A stretch of 64,000 nucleotides of DNA from Kudoa neothunni (GCA_964304625.1 OZ199838.1:12152001-12216000); one strand, 5' to 3'. Positions 14,001 through 26,662 are shown, counted from the first letter of the stretch. Notes: generated by a model not told the origin, from the sequence alone. Made by a program: numbers and translations.

Positions 14001-17000
14001 GATTTGTCACTTGTGTCTTCAACATCGGGAATGGATCAAACTTTGGATATTCCTTCGTACGTGGAGTGTGAATGTCCATCTGTCAATTTATCTACTATCA
14101 AAGGCACCAATCCATCTGCTGACACCAGGGATATAATGTTAGATGAGTTGGTAGCCTATTGCCAAACATACATTACATGTTTTGAAGATTTCATGGAATT
14201 CTACAGTTCTTCCGATGGTGACACTGCCACCCAGCTGCTTCTTCTACGTTATGCCGTTCACACCTATGGGATCGATAAAGAGATACCAATCGATCATAGC
14301 AATCGTAGCAAAGAATCTGATGTTGGTAATGATTCACTACCTTCGAGCAGCCATCACCACGACTCTTTTTGGACGTTTCACGATGAAATTATTCATTTTT
14401 ACAAAAAGTCATGCATTAACTATGATTGGAATGTGGTTCGTTACACAAACTCGCTGCTCTCTATATTTGCAGACAGTTTGTCACCGAATATGACCTTTTT
14501 GCTTGTTTCTGGGAAGCCGGTATTTTATTCTCTCTGTAGATTGGTGTCAATTTCTCAGTTAGGTCTCTATTGGTATTTACGGCAAATCCGAGTTGCTCTA
14601 CAGAGCACCTCCCAATCCAGGTGTAATAATCAACGACATCAAGGAAATTATTGGTCGTGATGCGCCCAGGGAAGCTTCTCTTCATCAAGAACTTATAACT
14701 CATTTGAGGTCCGAAATTTTGCTCAATCCGAAAGCGTTAAAGAGGTTGTACACTCTCCGAATTGGTCACATCATTCAGGCTATGAGATATGTCAGCCAAT
14801 GGCAATCGGTAATTATAAATCTTCTTTCTCGCTATTTTAAACACATTTCTTAATAAACTTAAAATAACATTTTCTCAATGTTGTTATAATAAAACCACTT
14901 TGTGTTGTTGAACATTTAAATCTTTAAGCGAACCAAAACGTACCCCATGGAACAATGCTTTAACCTATTGCAAGTTTCAGTTAAGGAAAATTACAATTAT
15001 TTAAATATTGTTGGGGTTAATGAGATAAAAAGTTTAAGAATATAGAATTAATCTTAACCAATTTAAATAACAATAATATGAATAAACCGTTTGTCCAAAA
15101 GTGATTACAATCTTAAAATTCATAAAAACGTGTTCTCTATAAAATCGGGCTTCAATTGTATCATTTACAATTTAATTAATATTTCGATTCTCTTATTTTG
15201 GAATTATTTATGATTTCTTATCGTTCGAAAAACCTCGGCTTATTTAACTTGGAGTTTAAAAAATTGAAAATTAGTTGGCGCTAGTTGTTGACACAAATTT
15301 TTAATCATAAACCGCATTCGCGCGTGCGTGTTTGTCTATTTAAATACGACAACTCTTGTTTATAGTTGGTCTAGAACGTTTATTTTGTATGGTCTACTGC
15401 ATTTAATTATTTCAATCCATATCTGTCGTTCAAACGGTCAAAAATCATTAGATATAGCTGAAACTATACCTACCTGGATATTATAATAGTGTCAGTAGTC
15501 ACCTCCAAATTATTTAAGTTAATTCAGACAAAATAACGATCCATTAAGTATGCGCTAATCCCAAACTGGGATTAGCGCACTAAGTTTGGGTGGTCTATCG
15601 GAAGGTTTTTAATCCTATAAAATTAGTCCTCTGTAAATTCCTGTCTATAATAAACGCCTATTTAAAAACATAATTTTGAAACAATAATGTAAATATACAT
15701 CTTTAATATATTTAGAGGTTCATAATTATTTAGCTTAGTTGGGGGTTCGTGAACCGAAACATTTGGGGAAATTGTATTAAGTGTTGATTTAATTATTTTA
15801 ATTTGTATTGTACATTCTAATTCTTACGAATTAGAAGCACCTCATTAACTTTGAACACGAAAATGTTTTTGTAAGAAGTCACTTAATCGATGTATATAAC
15901 AAAATATAAATCCTTTTTTGTTCATATATTAAATTGACGTAGAAATTTACACAATAAAAAAAAGTTTTCACATTCTATTTCTAATATCTCGTCACGGAGT
16001 ATATGGATAATATAAATACTCTATAACTACATCATTCTTACATTTTAAAAATTATTTTAAACTATATATGGAATTACTAATAATTGTTTAATCATTAATT
16101 CCACGTAAAAGAATAATATACATAATTCATTTAACTATTTAAAATCATTAAATAAATTATTATATATATATATCAGAATCGTATTGTAATATAGAAAATT
16201 AATATCAATTTCCTATTAGGTATTAAATATTAGACGCTGATATTTGTTTCATTTAGGATTGGAAAAAAGTTTCATTTTCGAGAAAAAGGTGGTGGCGAAA
16301 TACAATCCCGTTATTTATGCTTTATCACCACTTCAAATTAAAGAATTGGCTTCATTTGGTGCTAACTTTTACAGACGAATATTCTTTAGCTAAGCAATAT
16401 GTCAACATCACGCCTTACCAAATACGAGTTATTCAAGGACTGTTGGGTTTTATACCTAAAGGGTTTTTTTTGGATTTCAACTTTATACTGTCTCGATGTA
16501 ATATGGGTTTGACAATTGAAGGTCAAGAGATAAGCAAGGTAGGGTAGTTCTTTGACTTCATAATCAAATATTATATCGACTGTTTATGGAATAGAATCCA
16601 AATTGTTATTTGATGGACCAATGTGATTTTTCGTATGGAACACGAATTATCGAAAAATTCGACAAAATTAAACTGCCCGAAATTCGTCAAATATACATTG
16701 AAACAGTGAGTGTGGTATCGGATGTTTTGAAACGAAACCCCGAGGTTGTATTTACCGGCTGTTTTGATATAACATCGGTGGTTGAGCAAGCTCAACTTTT
16801 ATTCAACAAAGATATGCTTAGACTGAACAGTAACACAGATGATAATTTCGATAATCAACTTGTTTCAACGTAATTGTCAAAACTGTTCATTTCCCTGAAA
16901 CTCCAATTTTACATTCATTTAACGTATTATTTTAGTGAGTTGAATTCGTTGGAAGCTCTACCGGTTAGTGGTAAGGTGTGTTCAAAGGCGTACATCATGA

Positions 17001-17061
17001 AAGCTTTTATTTCTAAAATTTTGGATGACGATAATTCCGTCCTAAAATTGGAATTCACTTA
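8059..17061 (+). CDS. PHKB: Phosphorylase b kinase regulatory subunit beta
   Basis: Family role: large cytosolic regulatory subunit of the phosphorylase kinase hexadecamer that controls glycogen breakdown. It has a glucoamylase-like N-terminal domain. At least 15 exons can be read. The start ATG at 8059 is the first after an in-frame stop. Landmarks, with the human PHKB match: ITGLFPPYSENG and FIRDNVYCALCLW (about 8360-8465); RQAAVKCMRHIL (KCMRGIL, about 8577); SYRIPDQGIWRNG (about 9000); STLGMVKAALEAASYCNLF (9126-9180); GKYGFKRF; EAEWPLFF; NLGVNEKLNLNGRPTRPLG (10540-10605); NGRPTFVMVVRPE; SGIVGNVRIKIDRLQ (13470); VLKRNPEVVF (16720); stop at 17059. These fit beta better than alpha. Oddities: no C-terminal CAAX box (the protein ends LKLEFT), a 2.5-kb intron (about 10.92-13.42 kb) holding a MITE, and a 1.4-kb intron before 16.25 kb. 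Some small exon boundaries are uncertain. Confidence 0.92.
11980..12677. mobile_element. hAT-like MITE, 698 bp, inside a PHKB intron
   Basis: The ends are inverted: CAATGTTTCCCAAC on the left and, read inward from the right, CAGTGTTTCCCAATC. A perfect 8-bp target duplication, GTCTAAAC, flanks it (11972-11979 and 12678-12685). There is no coding capacity. The interior resembles 56893-57606 (for example a shared TACTTTGAAATCAAT-like block), so both belong to one old family. The 8-bp duplication centred on TA and the CAGTG start fit the hAT superfamily. Confidence 0.85.
15366..15500 (+). repeat. Dispersed repeat, copy 1 of 3
   Basis: The segment runs from TTGGTCTA through CATTTAATTATTTC to AAACTATACCTACCTGGATAT. 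Similar blocks in the same order and orientation occur at about 43400-43530 and 60400-60545. It lies in a PHKB intron. The family is unknown and no terminal structure is seen. Confidence 0.5.
15551..15579. repeat. Perfect 13-bp inverted repeat with 3-nt spacer
   Basis: TGCGCTAATCCCA (15551-15563), then AAC, then its exact complement TGGGATTAGCGCA (15567-15579). It is much more GC-rich than the surrounding intron of PHKB and could form a cruciform or RNA hairpin. Function unknown. Confidence 0.9.
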
Positions 17062-17344
17062 AATCCTTATTTATTGGATTTCTCCGTTTATACTTATTGA
17101 TATAAGTGATGGTCATAAGCTGTTTTTTAAGCGCTACGTCCAGCTATTTTTTTCTACTGCTGGGTAATGTAATTTACACAGTGAATTAAGATTCATTATT
17201 GTTATAATGCAATCGTCCAAAATTAAGCGCGCTATCCTGAGTCTCTCTAACAAATTGCCGAATTTCTCACCCAACGAATTACGCTAAAAAACATTAATAT
17301 ATCATCACTTAAAATTACAATATCAACAATAAATCATGACTATA

Positions 17345-18828
17345 CTAAATAGTTGATGTGGACTTAGTTTTCGGCAATACAACACGAAAATCAGCCACAA
17401 GAGGTAGGTGATCAGATCCGTGAGCAACGTTGGGCAATGGGATGTTGATAGGTTCTGGAAGGGACGGAATTTTTAAAAATCCACATGGTTCAATATTAAT
17501 TGTAGGTTTGTCATTATTATCAGTATTATTATTATTATTGTGGGAGCATCTTACACCATAATGGTTGGAATTTGGATTGTGATAAAATAAATAGTCTACT
17601 ACATCAGCATTTTTACAATCTACGCATGTGGTGAACATTGTAGAATTTTCTTCAAGAGGATACACACTTTGGAAGTTGAAATCGAACATTTGTACTAAAT
17701 TAACAAAAATCATAGTAACAATTGTAAATTTATATATAGCTCAAAAATACATGATGAAGATGTTTTTTTGGCTGAACTATTAAGAGGATTGTTGAAAATA
17801 AGCCTGGAAGAAGAATTCGAAATGCCAGATGAAGTGGTTGCGGTACTAGCAGTTGGGAACTGTTCACTCTCCACATGTTCATCCACGTATCCATCGATAT
17901 GAGATTGTGGGGGTTGTTGGTTGATTATAAGTTTGATAGGTATTGAATTGATTTTTGAATTAAAATCACCACATAATATAATAGGGATTTCTCCAATGAA
18001 TCCATTATCTCGTAATCGTTTAATTTCATTCAAAAGATATTCGGCTTGAATAGAGCGGTAGTAATCGTCTTTGGGGGAAAATTTCAAATGAGTAGATATT
18101 ACTGCCAAACTTAACGGATTAGACCTACTGCGTGGGGAGATGAGAATTTTAACAATTAATTGATGGATTGAAGAAACACAAAACTTACTCGTTTTGTTGA
18201 TTGACGCCTGTTGCTGACTCGAAATCGGCATTCGCCAAATCAGACTTCAATGTGAGAACAGCACACAAAGCTGTCTGTGTTCTCCAATTCATTGGCAATA
18301 GAGGAGCGATATCAATTCCATAGGAACCTTTCAGTTCAAACGTCTCATTTTTATAAAAAATTGCACAACCATCAGCTCTGGGATCGTTTTTCTGTTTATA
18401 TACACTCCCGAAATCTATATGTGATTGATTAGTTGTCACAATGTTATTGCTAGAAACAGATTTATCGCTGTTTTTTAGTACTTAGTTTATTAAAAATTGG
18501 CTTTAAACACTCATCATAATGATACAAAGTCACCTCTTGCAAGCATACAACCTATTTTTCAAATAACAGTAACATTATCAATAATTCAATCATAAAAATT
18601 TGTACTAATAATAAGGAACATACATCAGGCTTATGAACTAGAATCTCATCCAATATGCGGGGGTAAACGATAATTCCATGTCAGGTACAGTGGATGACAT
18701 CTCTTATATAAATTACTGTTATTAAAAAGTGCATTGTCTGATAGAATGTTGAAGGAAACAATTCTAAAATTCTTTCCCACATTTCTAACATAACTAAAAA
18801 CACTATTACATACAGCCACATTACACAA
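17345..18828 (-). CDS. ANGEL2: ANGEL-type member of the CCR4 endonuclease/exonuclease/phosphatase family
   Basis: Metal-dependent EEP-fold enzyme. Human ANGEL2 is known to remove 2',3'-cyclic phosphates from RNA; CCR4 relatives are deadenylases. The N-terminal exon reads RIVSFNILSDNALF and LYLTWNYRLP, matching the ANGEL start (VMSYNILSQDLL, VLHWSFRFP). It continues KPD-VVCLQEVTLYHYDE across an intron (catalytic Glu in LQEV), ADGCAIFYKNETFEL (about 18360), STHLKFSPKDD, IILCGDFNSK (catalytic Asp and Asn, about 17970), VVDYLFYH and finally GSDHLPLVADFRV (catalytic Asp-His, about 17385). About 430 residues, shorter than human ANGEL2 (about 544), with an Asn-rich low-complexity insert near 17525. 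I took the first Met (18828) of the exon containing SFNIL; an upstream exon is possible. ANGEL versus PDE12 or nocturnin: the VDYLFYH and SDHLPL signatures favour ANGEL; ANGEL1 versus ANGEL2 is unresolved. Confidence 0.85.
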
Positions 18829-21800
18829 TTACCTAATCAAATTGTTCCATGAACGTTGAATCTATATATAGAAATAAATTAGAACAATTTGGCCGAAAAA
18901 ATAAAGCTTGTCGTGCAATTTGAAAATTACCATCAGATCCAGTAGGTCTGCGAATACACAGGATCTTAACTTTACAAGAGCTTAGTGTTTATTGAGTTGA
19001 ATCGACCGTTGCGCACTCAGATTATCAATACTTAAATAAACAATCTGGGGGTGCACCCTTACATTGACGTTCATAATCAAAGAAAATAATGTATTGTCGA
19101 CAGTGAACGACTTTATCAATTATTGATGATGCAACTCTTCATTCTCAACAACAAAACACCATTGATCACGCTGTACTATATCCTCATTTTGTGTTTGGGG
19201 ATTTGACGATAATTCAAATCAATACCATCCATTAATCTGAATTATCTCTAATAGATAAACTCAACTATTACCAATTGCGCTATCCTACTTTCGATACCCA
19301 CTAAAGATATTATATGATTGTTTTTTTTTTGTAGGAATCTACAAAATGTATTAGGTTCGATTCGTTGGTGAATTGATAACGCCAATTTATCCAATATAGG
19401 TGTTATTTTCAAATTAACACCTTATCAATTTAATCATATCATATGAATTGGCATAATCAAATTAATTAATAGTGTATAATTATTGTAATTTTTCTAATTA
19501 ATAAAAATAATTTTTATTAATTAACTAATTAAGATTATATTTTGATTCGATTGATCGACTCATTAATTTTATTGTTTTTATTTGCTTCACCTTATTAATT
19601 TAAGTGTAATTATGTGCTACCTTTAACACAAAGTGTGGATTTTCGGATAATTATCAATAAGCTGACCTGCTTATTTTTATCGAAGTAAATTATTCAGTTT
19701 GGCCGTAATAAGTGGTTTATTCGTTTTGATTGGGGTTTCGATTACCTTATTGTTAATTTAGAGATAGTTTCAGGTGCTTTAAACGTTTGTATCTTTATAG
19801 ATTATAGTGCTATTTATAAATAAATTTAAGTTTATTTTTCCCAGTTTTGTTGAGAGCCGGTTAAAAAATTATTCGAATATTTATTCTATATCGACAGGGG
19901 TTGTTTTTGAACGCACAATATTGCTAAGAAACTGTAATATATTGATGGTTATTTTCCTGAAAACGACCATTAAAGCTTTTTAAAATGAGATCGTAATTTC
20001 TGCGAATTATTATTTAAAATGAGTTAATCATATCAAATCTATTTAATTTTTAACTCGTATTAGTATGATTGATTACACAGGATATTTAATTAGTCGTAAA
20101 TCACGGATCAAATATGTAAATTATAAACAACATTGTGTATTCATTCGTTATTAAATTAGATAAGTATTTTAAAACCTAAACTATTGTATCGCAAAAAAGC
20201 ATCATGTATGAAGTTTAATTGGACTTTGCGTTATTTTTACATAATGAAGTTACAAATACTGCGATAAATAACACTCTATTGTTTTCGGGTTTATATAAAA
20301 AAATGCCTAAACTAAAATTGAATTTTTTACTTCAGACAATATCAATTAATTTCTTTATTATAATATTTTAAAATAACGAAGAGCACCAGAGAAAAAATAT
20401 AACCATTTTTTGTATGTGCATGCGCACAAAAATAAAGTTACAGTGACTTGTGGGGCGCGCGCAATTGTTTCTTTTTCATAACAAAGATTATGGATTTTGC
20501 GTAAACAGTTGGGTAAAAAATTTCAATTCTCTCCAAAAAGTTGAAATTATCAAAAAGTAGCGAATAAATCACACGCTAAATTTGAAACAATGAAGATCTT
20601 TGATGTAAAAATAAGATTTGCCTTGAATACTACTATAACTATATGGACTGGTTGTTTTAACATTGTAACGATTGTTCATTTCGAAAGTAATAAAAACTCT
20701 CAATAGGAGAAAATATGGATTTTGATCTCCGGGTGGAAGAGTGGACTGAACTGATGAGAGAAAAAAAGATAGAAGATTTTAAATCGTGTTCAATTACAAA
20801 TTAATACAAATATTGAACTAAATAAGCATGTTGGTTGGTCAAAATATAACCTAATTTTATAAATATTTTAATAATTGCATGAAATTTGGCGTTGCTGTGA
20901 TCCTTTTAATATCTTTGTAAATATATACTTTATTAAATTAACTAACAAAGTATACAGAAATAATAAATTTTTATTTGCGTAATTAATAAATTGTTTATAA
21001 TTGAACATTATATATTTTTTTAATGAATCAAGAGATTTTAACTATATTGTGTAAGAAGGCAAACTTCATATAAAAATACTCCTTTTTTATATTATATACT
21101 AAGGATATTATGTTGTGTATCCAATAATAAAATTTGGTTTCCAGCTGCCCGAGAAAAGGAAAATTGCATTATTTAAAAATATACCTAATTTTTAAATTTT
21201 AATAGTCTTCAGTGTGTATAATTTAATGGGTGGTAGGTTATTACATTCTTCTAATCAAATGCCACGTTCAACAATAATATAGAGGAAAATTTAGCTAATT
21301 AATCAGTTTGAACTTTTTCTGGGGATTAAACACAAATATTAATGATAATTTAATATTTAATTTTACGCTTTTATTATATTTTATTCTGATCTAATTGCTA
21401 GATCAGACTACACACTATTGAACTTTGCGTCTATAGGGCTGAGAATAATTTTTTAAAATAACTGGAAAAATAAAACGTAGGTTTTATTAACGAAAGTGTC
21501 TAATGAACTTTTGCAACTGCTTCTAAATTGTGGTGTGAGAACTCATCATTAATTGATGAAAAAAGTTTTCAAAACCAACATATCAAATTATCATGTAGTA
21601 AACTTTGAAAAAATGTCGGGGGAAGAATTATTTTGTTCAACTTCAAAAAGTTGTACTTATGAATAATTTCAATTATTAACTGATAACATAAAAGATTTTA
21701 AAATAATCCTTAGGTTTTCATCTAATTTAAAAAGGGCTAATCAAAATATACCATTTTCTTGAATTATTAAGATATTCTCTCTTCATCTTTGTTTTCGTTC

Positions 21801-22599
21801 GATCATCTAAATTAATTGAGAAATTTGCGTTCACATTTATAGAGATATTATAAATCTGGTTCGAGTCAGGAAGTTGATTAATAACAAATTTTCTTAATCA
21901 AAAACTTTTTTTGTTTTTTATAAAATTATAAATATTAGAAATCATCTTACAAATAAATAATTAATTGGTATAATAGCTAAATTTAGGTAAGTATAACTAC
22001 GTACATTATCATAAACGTAATTTGATGCTTGATAATAGACCAGTATTCCTTCATAATTCAGATTAAATTGTAACATTAGTATGCTTGGTTACTCCCAACT
22101 AGAATAAATCGTATTATACGTTGAAAATCGGAAGGTTGTTTGACTTGAATGCTCGTTGAAGAGATTAAGCTTAAAAAAGGTGCCAACCTTCGATTAGTTC
22201 TCTCTTTCACTAAAATAGTGCCTTTCGAGTTTTTTACTAGCACGCTAAAACTAAAAACTATAGGGGGATATTGGAATTGACTTTGGGACATGCGGAAATC
22301 AGCTCGGTTATCTATTCTATAACTAAAAATGTTCTCTCAAAATGGTTTAATACTAATTTTGGATCAACAAGCCGAATTAAAGATATATGAATATTATTGC
22401 ATTAAAAATACTCAATTCAATAGGTATTTTTTAATTTTAAATAAAAAAAACTAATTAATCGAACGTTTAACATAAAACTTTTGTCATTCCATATAACAAT
22501 TCAAATTGAAACTTAAAGTAATTATTCTTTTAATATATATCTTTTAGGATATGAATGATTTTAAATTAGAATATAAAACGCTGATCTAAGATAAAGTGA
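18829..22599. other. Gene-free AT-rich stretch
   Basis: No exon-like sequence, RNA gene or clear repeat was recognised over about 3.8 kb. Open frames here are short, low in complexity and show no splice context. A GC-richer patch with TGCATGCGCAC and GGGGCGCGCGC occurs near 20418-20463; its meaning is unknown. Confidence 0.5.
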
Positions 22600-23000
22600 A
22601 CATATTTAAACCTAAGGATCACCGTTTTCGATTCAAATCGATTTTAGTCGTCCTATTTTTCAAAAAGTTTCGACGTTTATTTTCCGAGAATATTTAAAAT
22701 CTTCTTAAAAACTTGAAAGAGGTGTTAACCGGAGAAAAATTGATAGTTCACTCGTTGAATGGAACGACATAAAGGAGGTGGGAAATGAATTAGCCCCTAA
22801 AAATAGCAAAACGGAATTATCTCCACAAAAAATAGAATTTATAGGCGAAGAAACATACTTCGTTAATCCATTGTTTCAAGCTATTTCTCCGCCAGTTATT
22901 TTTTTAAAAGATAAAAAAGTGGTAAAACTGATAGAAATTTAGTTTCCTTTATTTCTATCGATGTTCTTTCGCTATCGCTATTTGATAAGGAAATTTTTGT
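22600..23000 (+). repeat. Dispersed repeat, copy 1 of 2 (second at 50575-50985)
   Basis: About 400 bp align with 50575-50985 in the same orientation, sharing AAAGTTTCGACG, TTGATAGTT, GAATGG-CGACAT and TATCTCCACAA. Copies differ substantially, so insertions are old. One copy keeps an open stretch reading EWNDIKEVGNELAP and the other EWIDIKKVTNELACQYCK, hinting at a former protein with a CxxC motif. The family is not identified. Confidence 0.6.
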
Positions 23001-23185
23001 TAGTCCTGTCTCAAACTGCATTAAGAAACCAATTTCACGCATTTCCGTGTGAAATTATTTCAGAAAAAAATGACATTTAATAATGATTAAGTTGCGTTTA
23101 TAAAGGTTAATTAATTATATATTAATTTTTCAACGATCTATGAAATACTCTCCTTCTTATTATCGGTAGAATAAGACAGTTTCGT

Positions 23186-23491
23186 CTACACTGTAAATAA
23201 AATTTTCAGAGTATCTTTTAAAAAGTGTTCTGATTTGGTTGGTCTATTATGAAGTAGTTTCAGTTGTATCATCAACAGATTAGCTAATAAAATATGATTT
23301 TCAAATGTTGGACCTTTTTTAAAACAACGAAACCCTCCACGAATTGCACATGAAGATAAACTTCTTTCATCAGCTAATTGATTTCTCTTGATGATTATCG
23401 TGACGACGCTTATTACAATCTTTTTGTTTCGTGCCCATCTAATCCATTCATATACATCTTCATCAATAGAATTCAATTGTCCTACGTGCAA
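23186..23491 (-). pseudogene. Merlin-like transposase fragment (N-terminal part)
   Basis: A 101-codon minus-strand frame with EWIRWARNKKIVIS, then SCAIRGGFRCFKKGPTFEN and HILLANLLMIQLKLL. The order (helical start, then a basic S-x-R-x-G-x-F-E-N-like box followed by a hydrophobic helix) resembles the region before the DDE core in Merlin/IS1016-type transposases. The catalytic core is absent nearby. It is a different copy from the element at 23810-26153. Assignment is moderate only. Confidence 0.4.
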
Positions 23492-23809
23492 ATAATTTCT
23501 ATTTTTAGATTCAAAAACATTTATAGGTTTTGATTATTTTATTTTTCATCTCTAGGATGCCATTAGTAGTTGAGATAATAGGTATTTTAAAACATGATAC
23601 AATGGTTGTTTTTGAGTCATTAAATTGGAGATTTTCATAATAATAAGTAATATTGTACTGTTCGGTAATAGGTATAGTTATAGGAATTTTTTTGAATTAA
23701 ATATTGACTTAACTAAACAATAAACAAGAAGTACCCGCAAAAAAGTGCGTGACATTCATCAATCACGTGAGTTTTAGTTACATTATTTCGCAGCTTTTTA
23801 TAATAATCT

Positions 23810-24030
23810 TGGTAATTATAAAGCTTGTGACACCTGAAAACACCCCTTTGCGCATCTTTTTTTTTGTTACTAATTTTTTACGATTCTTATTAATAAAATA
23901 AATAAATATAGAGAGCAAAAATTTAGCCCTACGTGTGATCTCACATTTGTTTACAAAAACTCGCCAGTTTCATTATTTATCACATATTTTGACATATTAA
24001 ATCATTTAAATTATTTTTTAAGATAATTAT
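23810..24030 (+). repeat. Left inverted end of the Merlin element
   Basis: Inverted relative to about 25905-26153. The match runs past TTGTTTACAAAAACT and CACATATTTTGACATAT. Confidence 0.8.
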
Positions 24031-25904
24031 TTGGCCAAAAAGATAGTTTAAGTGCTCCTTATAATGGTGTTACATTTTACAAACTAAGCGAACCGAATTG
24101 CTCATATCCAATCGATGAAATGTAACTCTAATTGCGATTTGTTATGCTAAAACATGATGTTTAGTTTTTGATTTTTTTTAGTAAATTTATATTCACTGGA
24201 TAAAGTTATTTGACTAAATTTGTTTGGAAATGCGATCATGAAAAATTTTAATATTATTTAGTTCTGAAAGTTGACATTTTAATCCGTCCATTGTCTTTAA
24301 AAAAAATTATGAACCGTTATATTTGTCAAAAAATAATCAATATAACACAATAGTTGTCAAAATATAAAACAGAAGATTTTTAAGGTTATGTAAATAATTC
24401 TAATAAAAATGACAACGTATCCTACACAATTTTCTGCACTAGTCTATTTGAGTAAATATAAACAAATATGAAATGTTGAAAGAAAACATTTTATAATAGT
24501 ATTTAATAACTGATTTTATGTAAATATAAAATTATTCACGTATTAAAATTTGGCCTTAACTAAATTTAGAAAATGTTGTGTGGTACATGTTAGTTTATCT
24601 AATGAATTCTTAAATAACTAAACTCTCATTATTGGAATAGTTTATTTATACATTAAGGTTAACATCGACTTTTTTAACATAGAAAAAAGACCAAAATATG
24701 AATATTTTCAAAAACAAATTACAATAATCTTATTAAAACAAAGATAATTATTCTTAAAATGTTGTTAAGAAGATTTATTTCTTCACCCATGATAAATCGG
24801 TACCATTATTCAATAAGGTATTCCTCAATATTTGAGAATGATACCCTACGTTTTATGCGAAGAAATTTTGTTTTTAGCCTCCCCCAGCATCCTTTGATAG
24901 TATGTGTATGGGCACCATTCTGCATGTATCCCTTCGAGTGGTTGACCTTAAAATGATCTTAGTCAAGCTCACGTATACCATCATAGACGGGGCCATTCGT
25001 CACTGGATATGGTTGAGCCTTTTTGGATTTCTCTTTCGATGATGGGCAAAAGTGTCGTCGAATTCTGCTTCTCTGTATAGAAGTACCTCATTTCTAGGAT
25101 TGTCCTCTTTTCCAAGGACCGTCAACCCTTCCATCATGTTTTCCTCTTCTTAGTGCAGCATCTATCAAGTTAAAGAAATACGTTATATAAATAATTATAT
25201 AAAATTCGAGATTTAATATCTGACTTTAAAAATTCTTTATTTTTTCTTTTTCCATGGAGGAGGCATTCGTCAATTTCTACAATGAAATTTTCCTCACCAA
25301 GTTTGTTTTTATTCTCGAAGTGTGATTCGCAGAGTGCAGAGTTGTCGGATTTTTTTGAACCACGCTGAAACTGTAGGCACACTTAACTTATCTTTTTTTG
25401 TTGTAGTTAAAATAGTTTTATTCATACACCAGCGATATAATATTTAAAAATTTTTTTTCAATGTTAGGTTCTGGGACGGACCGCGTATAAGAGAGTTTGA
25501 AAAAAATGTTCCATTTTAGTGGGAAAAAGTAGTTTTACCCCTATTGTTTTTAAAAGCAGCGACTTGAGATAAACTATTACTTTTTACATAAATATGTGAA
25601 AGGATAATCGACGTTATTTCTATCATACGCGGACTGTTCGGTTATCGGCCTGACAATATTTAATTTGCGCTTTCTAAAGGTGGAGCAATCGAAATTCCTG
25701 CGATTGCTATAGCGAGTTGGAGCTTTGTGAAGATAACCTCTAGCAACAAGTATATGGAAGAAATTTTCGTAATCATTTATGAACAAATAAAAGTCATCAT
25801 CGCCTTTAAAACTTAACGACTCCATTTTGGATTAGCACGTGTTTTTATAACGCGGCATTAGAAAATCCGTTTATTTCTTAGTGTAAAAAAATAATTTATG
25901 TGAC

Positions 25905-26153
25905 TTAATAAAACAAATATGTTAAAATATGTGACAAATAGTGAAACTGGCAAGTTTTTGTAAACAAAAGGGAGATTACACATGGGGACGATTTTGCTCG
26001 AAATGGGATTTGGTTAAAATTTAGAAGTTATTTCTTAGGGCTGAATTTTTGCCCTCCATATTTATTTATTTTATTAATAAGAATCGTAAAAAAATAGCGA
26101 TAAAAAATGCACAAAGGGGTGTTTTTTGGGTGTCACAAGCTTTATAATTACCA
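25905..26153 (-). repeat. Right inverted end of the Merlin element
   Basis: Complement of the left end, with an extra 50-70 bp around 25980-26040. The extra length means either an insertion here or a deletion on the left. Confidence 0.8.
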
Positions 26154-26662
26154 CAATTTTTATACAAATTTTGATTGAAATATTATAAGAAACGTATTAT
26201 ATAAACAATGACCAATAAACAGTCTAATTAAATAGGTTTTTAAAAGTGTGTGGAATTGGTTACTTATTGTCTTTTAAATTTAAGGTGCTCCAACACGTAG
26301 GTATGCGCATTGCTAAACCAACCAAAATAAACGCCGAATTTTTTAAGCAAAAACGTCGACCCCTCTTTGTAATGATGTAATCGAAAAAAATTTCCACCAG
26401 ATATTTCATCAGTTGTTACAAATTCTCCCTTAAAGAAAATTTAATAAAATGAATGTATAACGTAACAGGTTGGATTATTATTGATTTGGCGAATAAAAAC
26501 ATCAACAAATAAAAATACATTTAGATATCACTAAATAATATCACATTCAAACAAAAAACTTGATTTAATAATACGCTTTTCAGCTTATCTGAACCGGCAA
26601 CACACTCTAAACACATAATCGGGAACCTACGCTATACTTCGTGTCTGGCGGTGACCTGTCTA
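26154..26662. other. Upstream region of HDAC1
   Basis: AT-rich, with no gene seen. It presumably includes the HDAC1 promoter and leader, but I recognise no specific promoter element. Confidence 0.5.

Larger units (their letters stand above)
23810..26153 (-). mobile_element. Merlin-superfamily DNA transposon, decayed, with long inverted ends
   Basis: The 2.3-kb element is bounded by inverted repeats of over 200 bp, both starting TGGTAATTATAAAGCTTGTG and continuing through ACACCCCTTTG, ACGATTCTTATTAATAAAAT and GCAAAAATT-AGCCCT. On the minus strand are pieces of a transposase: an N-terminal part (25577-25825, ILVARGYLHKAPT and NFDCSTFRKRKLNIVRP), the first catalytic Asp in NFIVEIDECLLHGKRKN (25253-25320) and a C-terminal core with VNHSKGYMQNGAHTHTIKG and WGRLKTKFLRIKRRVSF (24830-24965). 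The IDE..GKRK and VNH..HT..I.. signatures are those of Merlin/ISXO2-like transposases. The frame is broken, so the copy is inactive. The right end holds about 50-70 bp absent from the left. I could not confirm a target duplication. Confidence 0.8.

Noticed and set aside
22076-22291. 71-codon minus-strand frame
   Set aside because: No similarity, no splice partners and ordinary AT-rich composition.
24759-24956. 65-codon plus-strand frame
   Set aside because: Antisense of the Merlin transposase C-terminal block.
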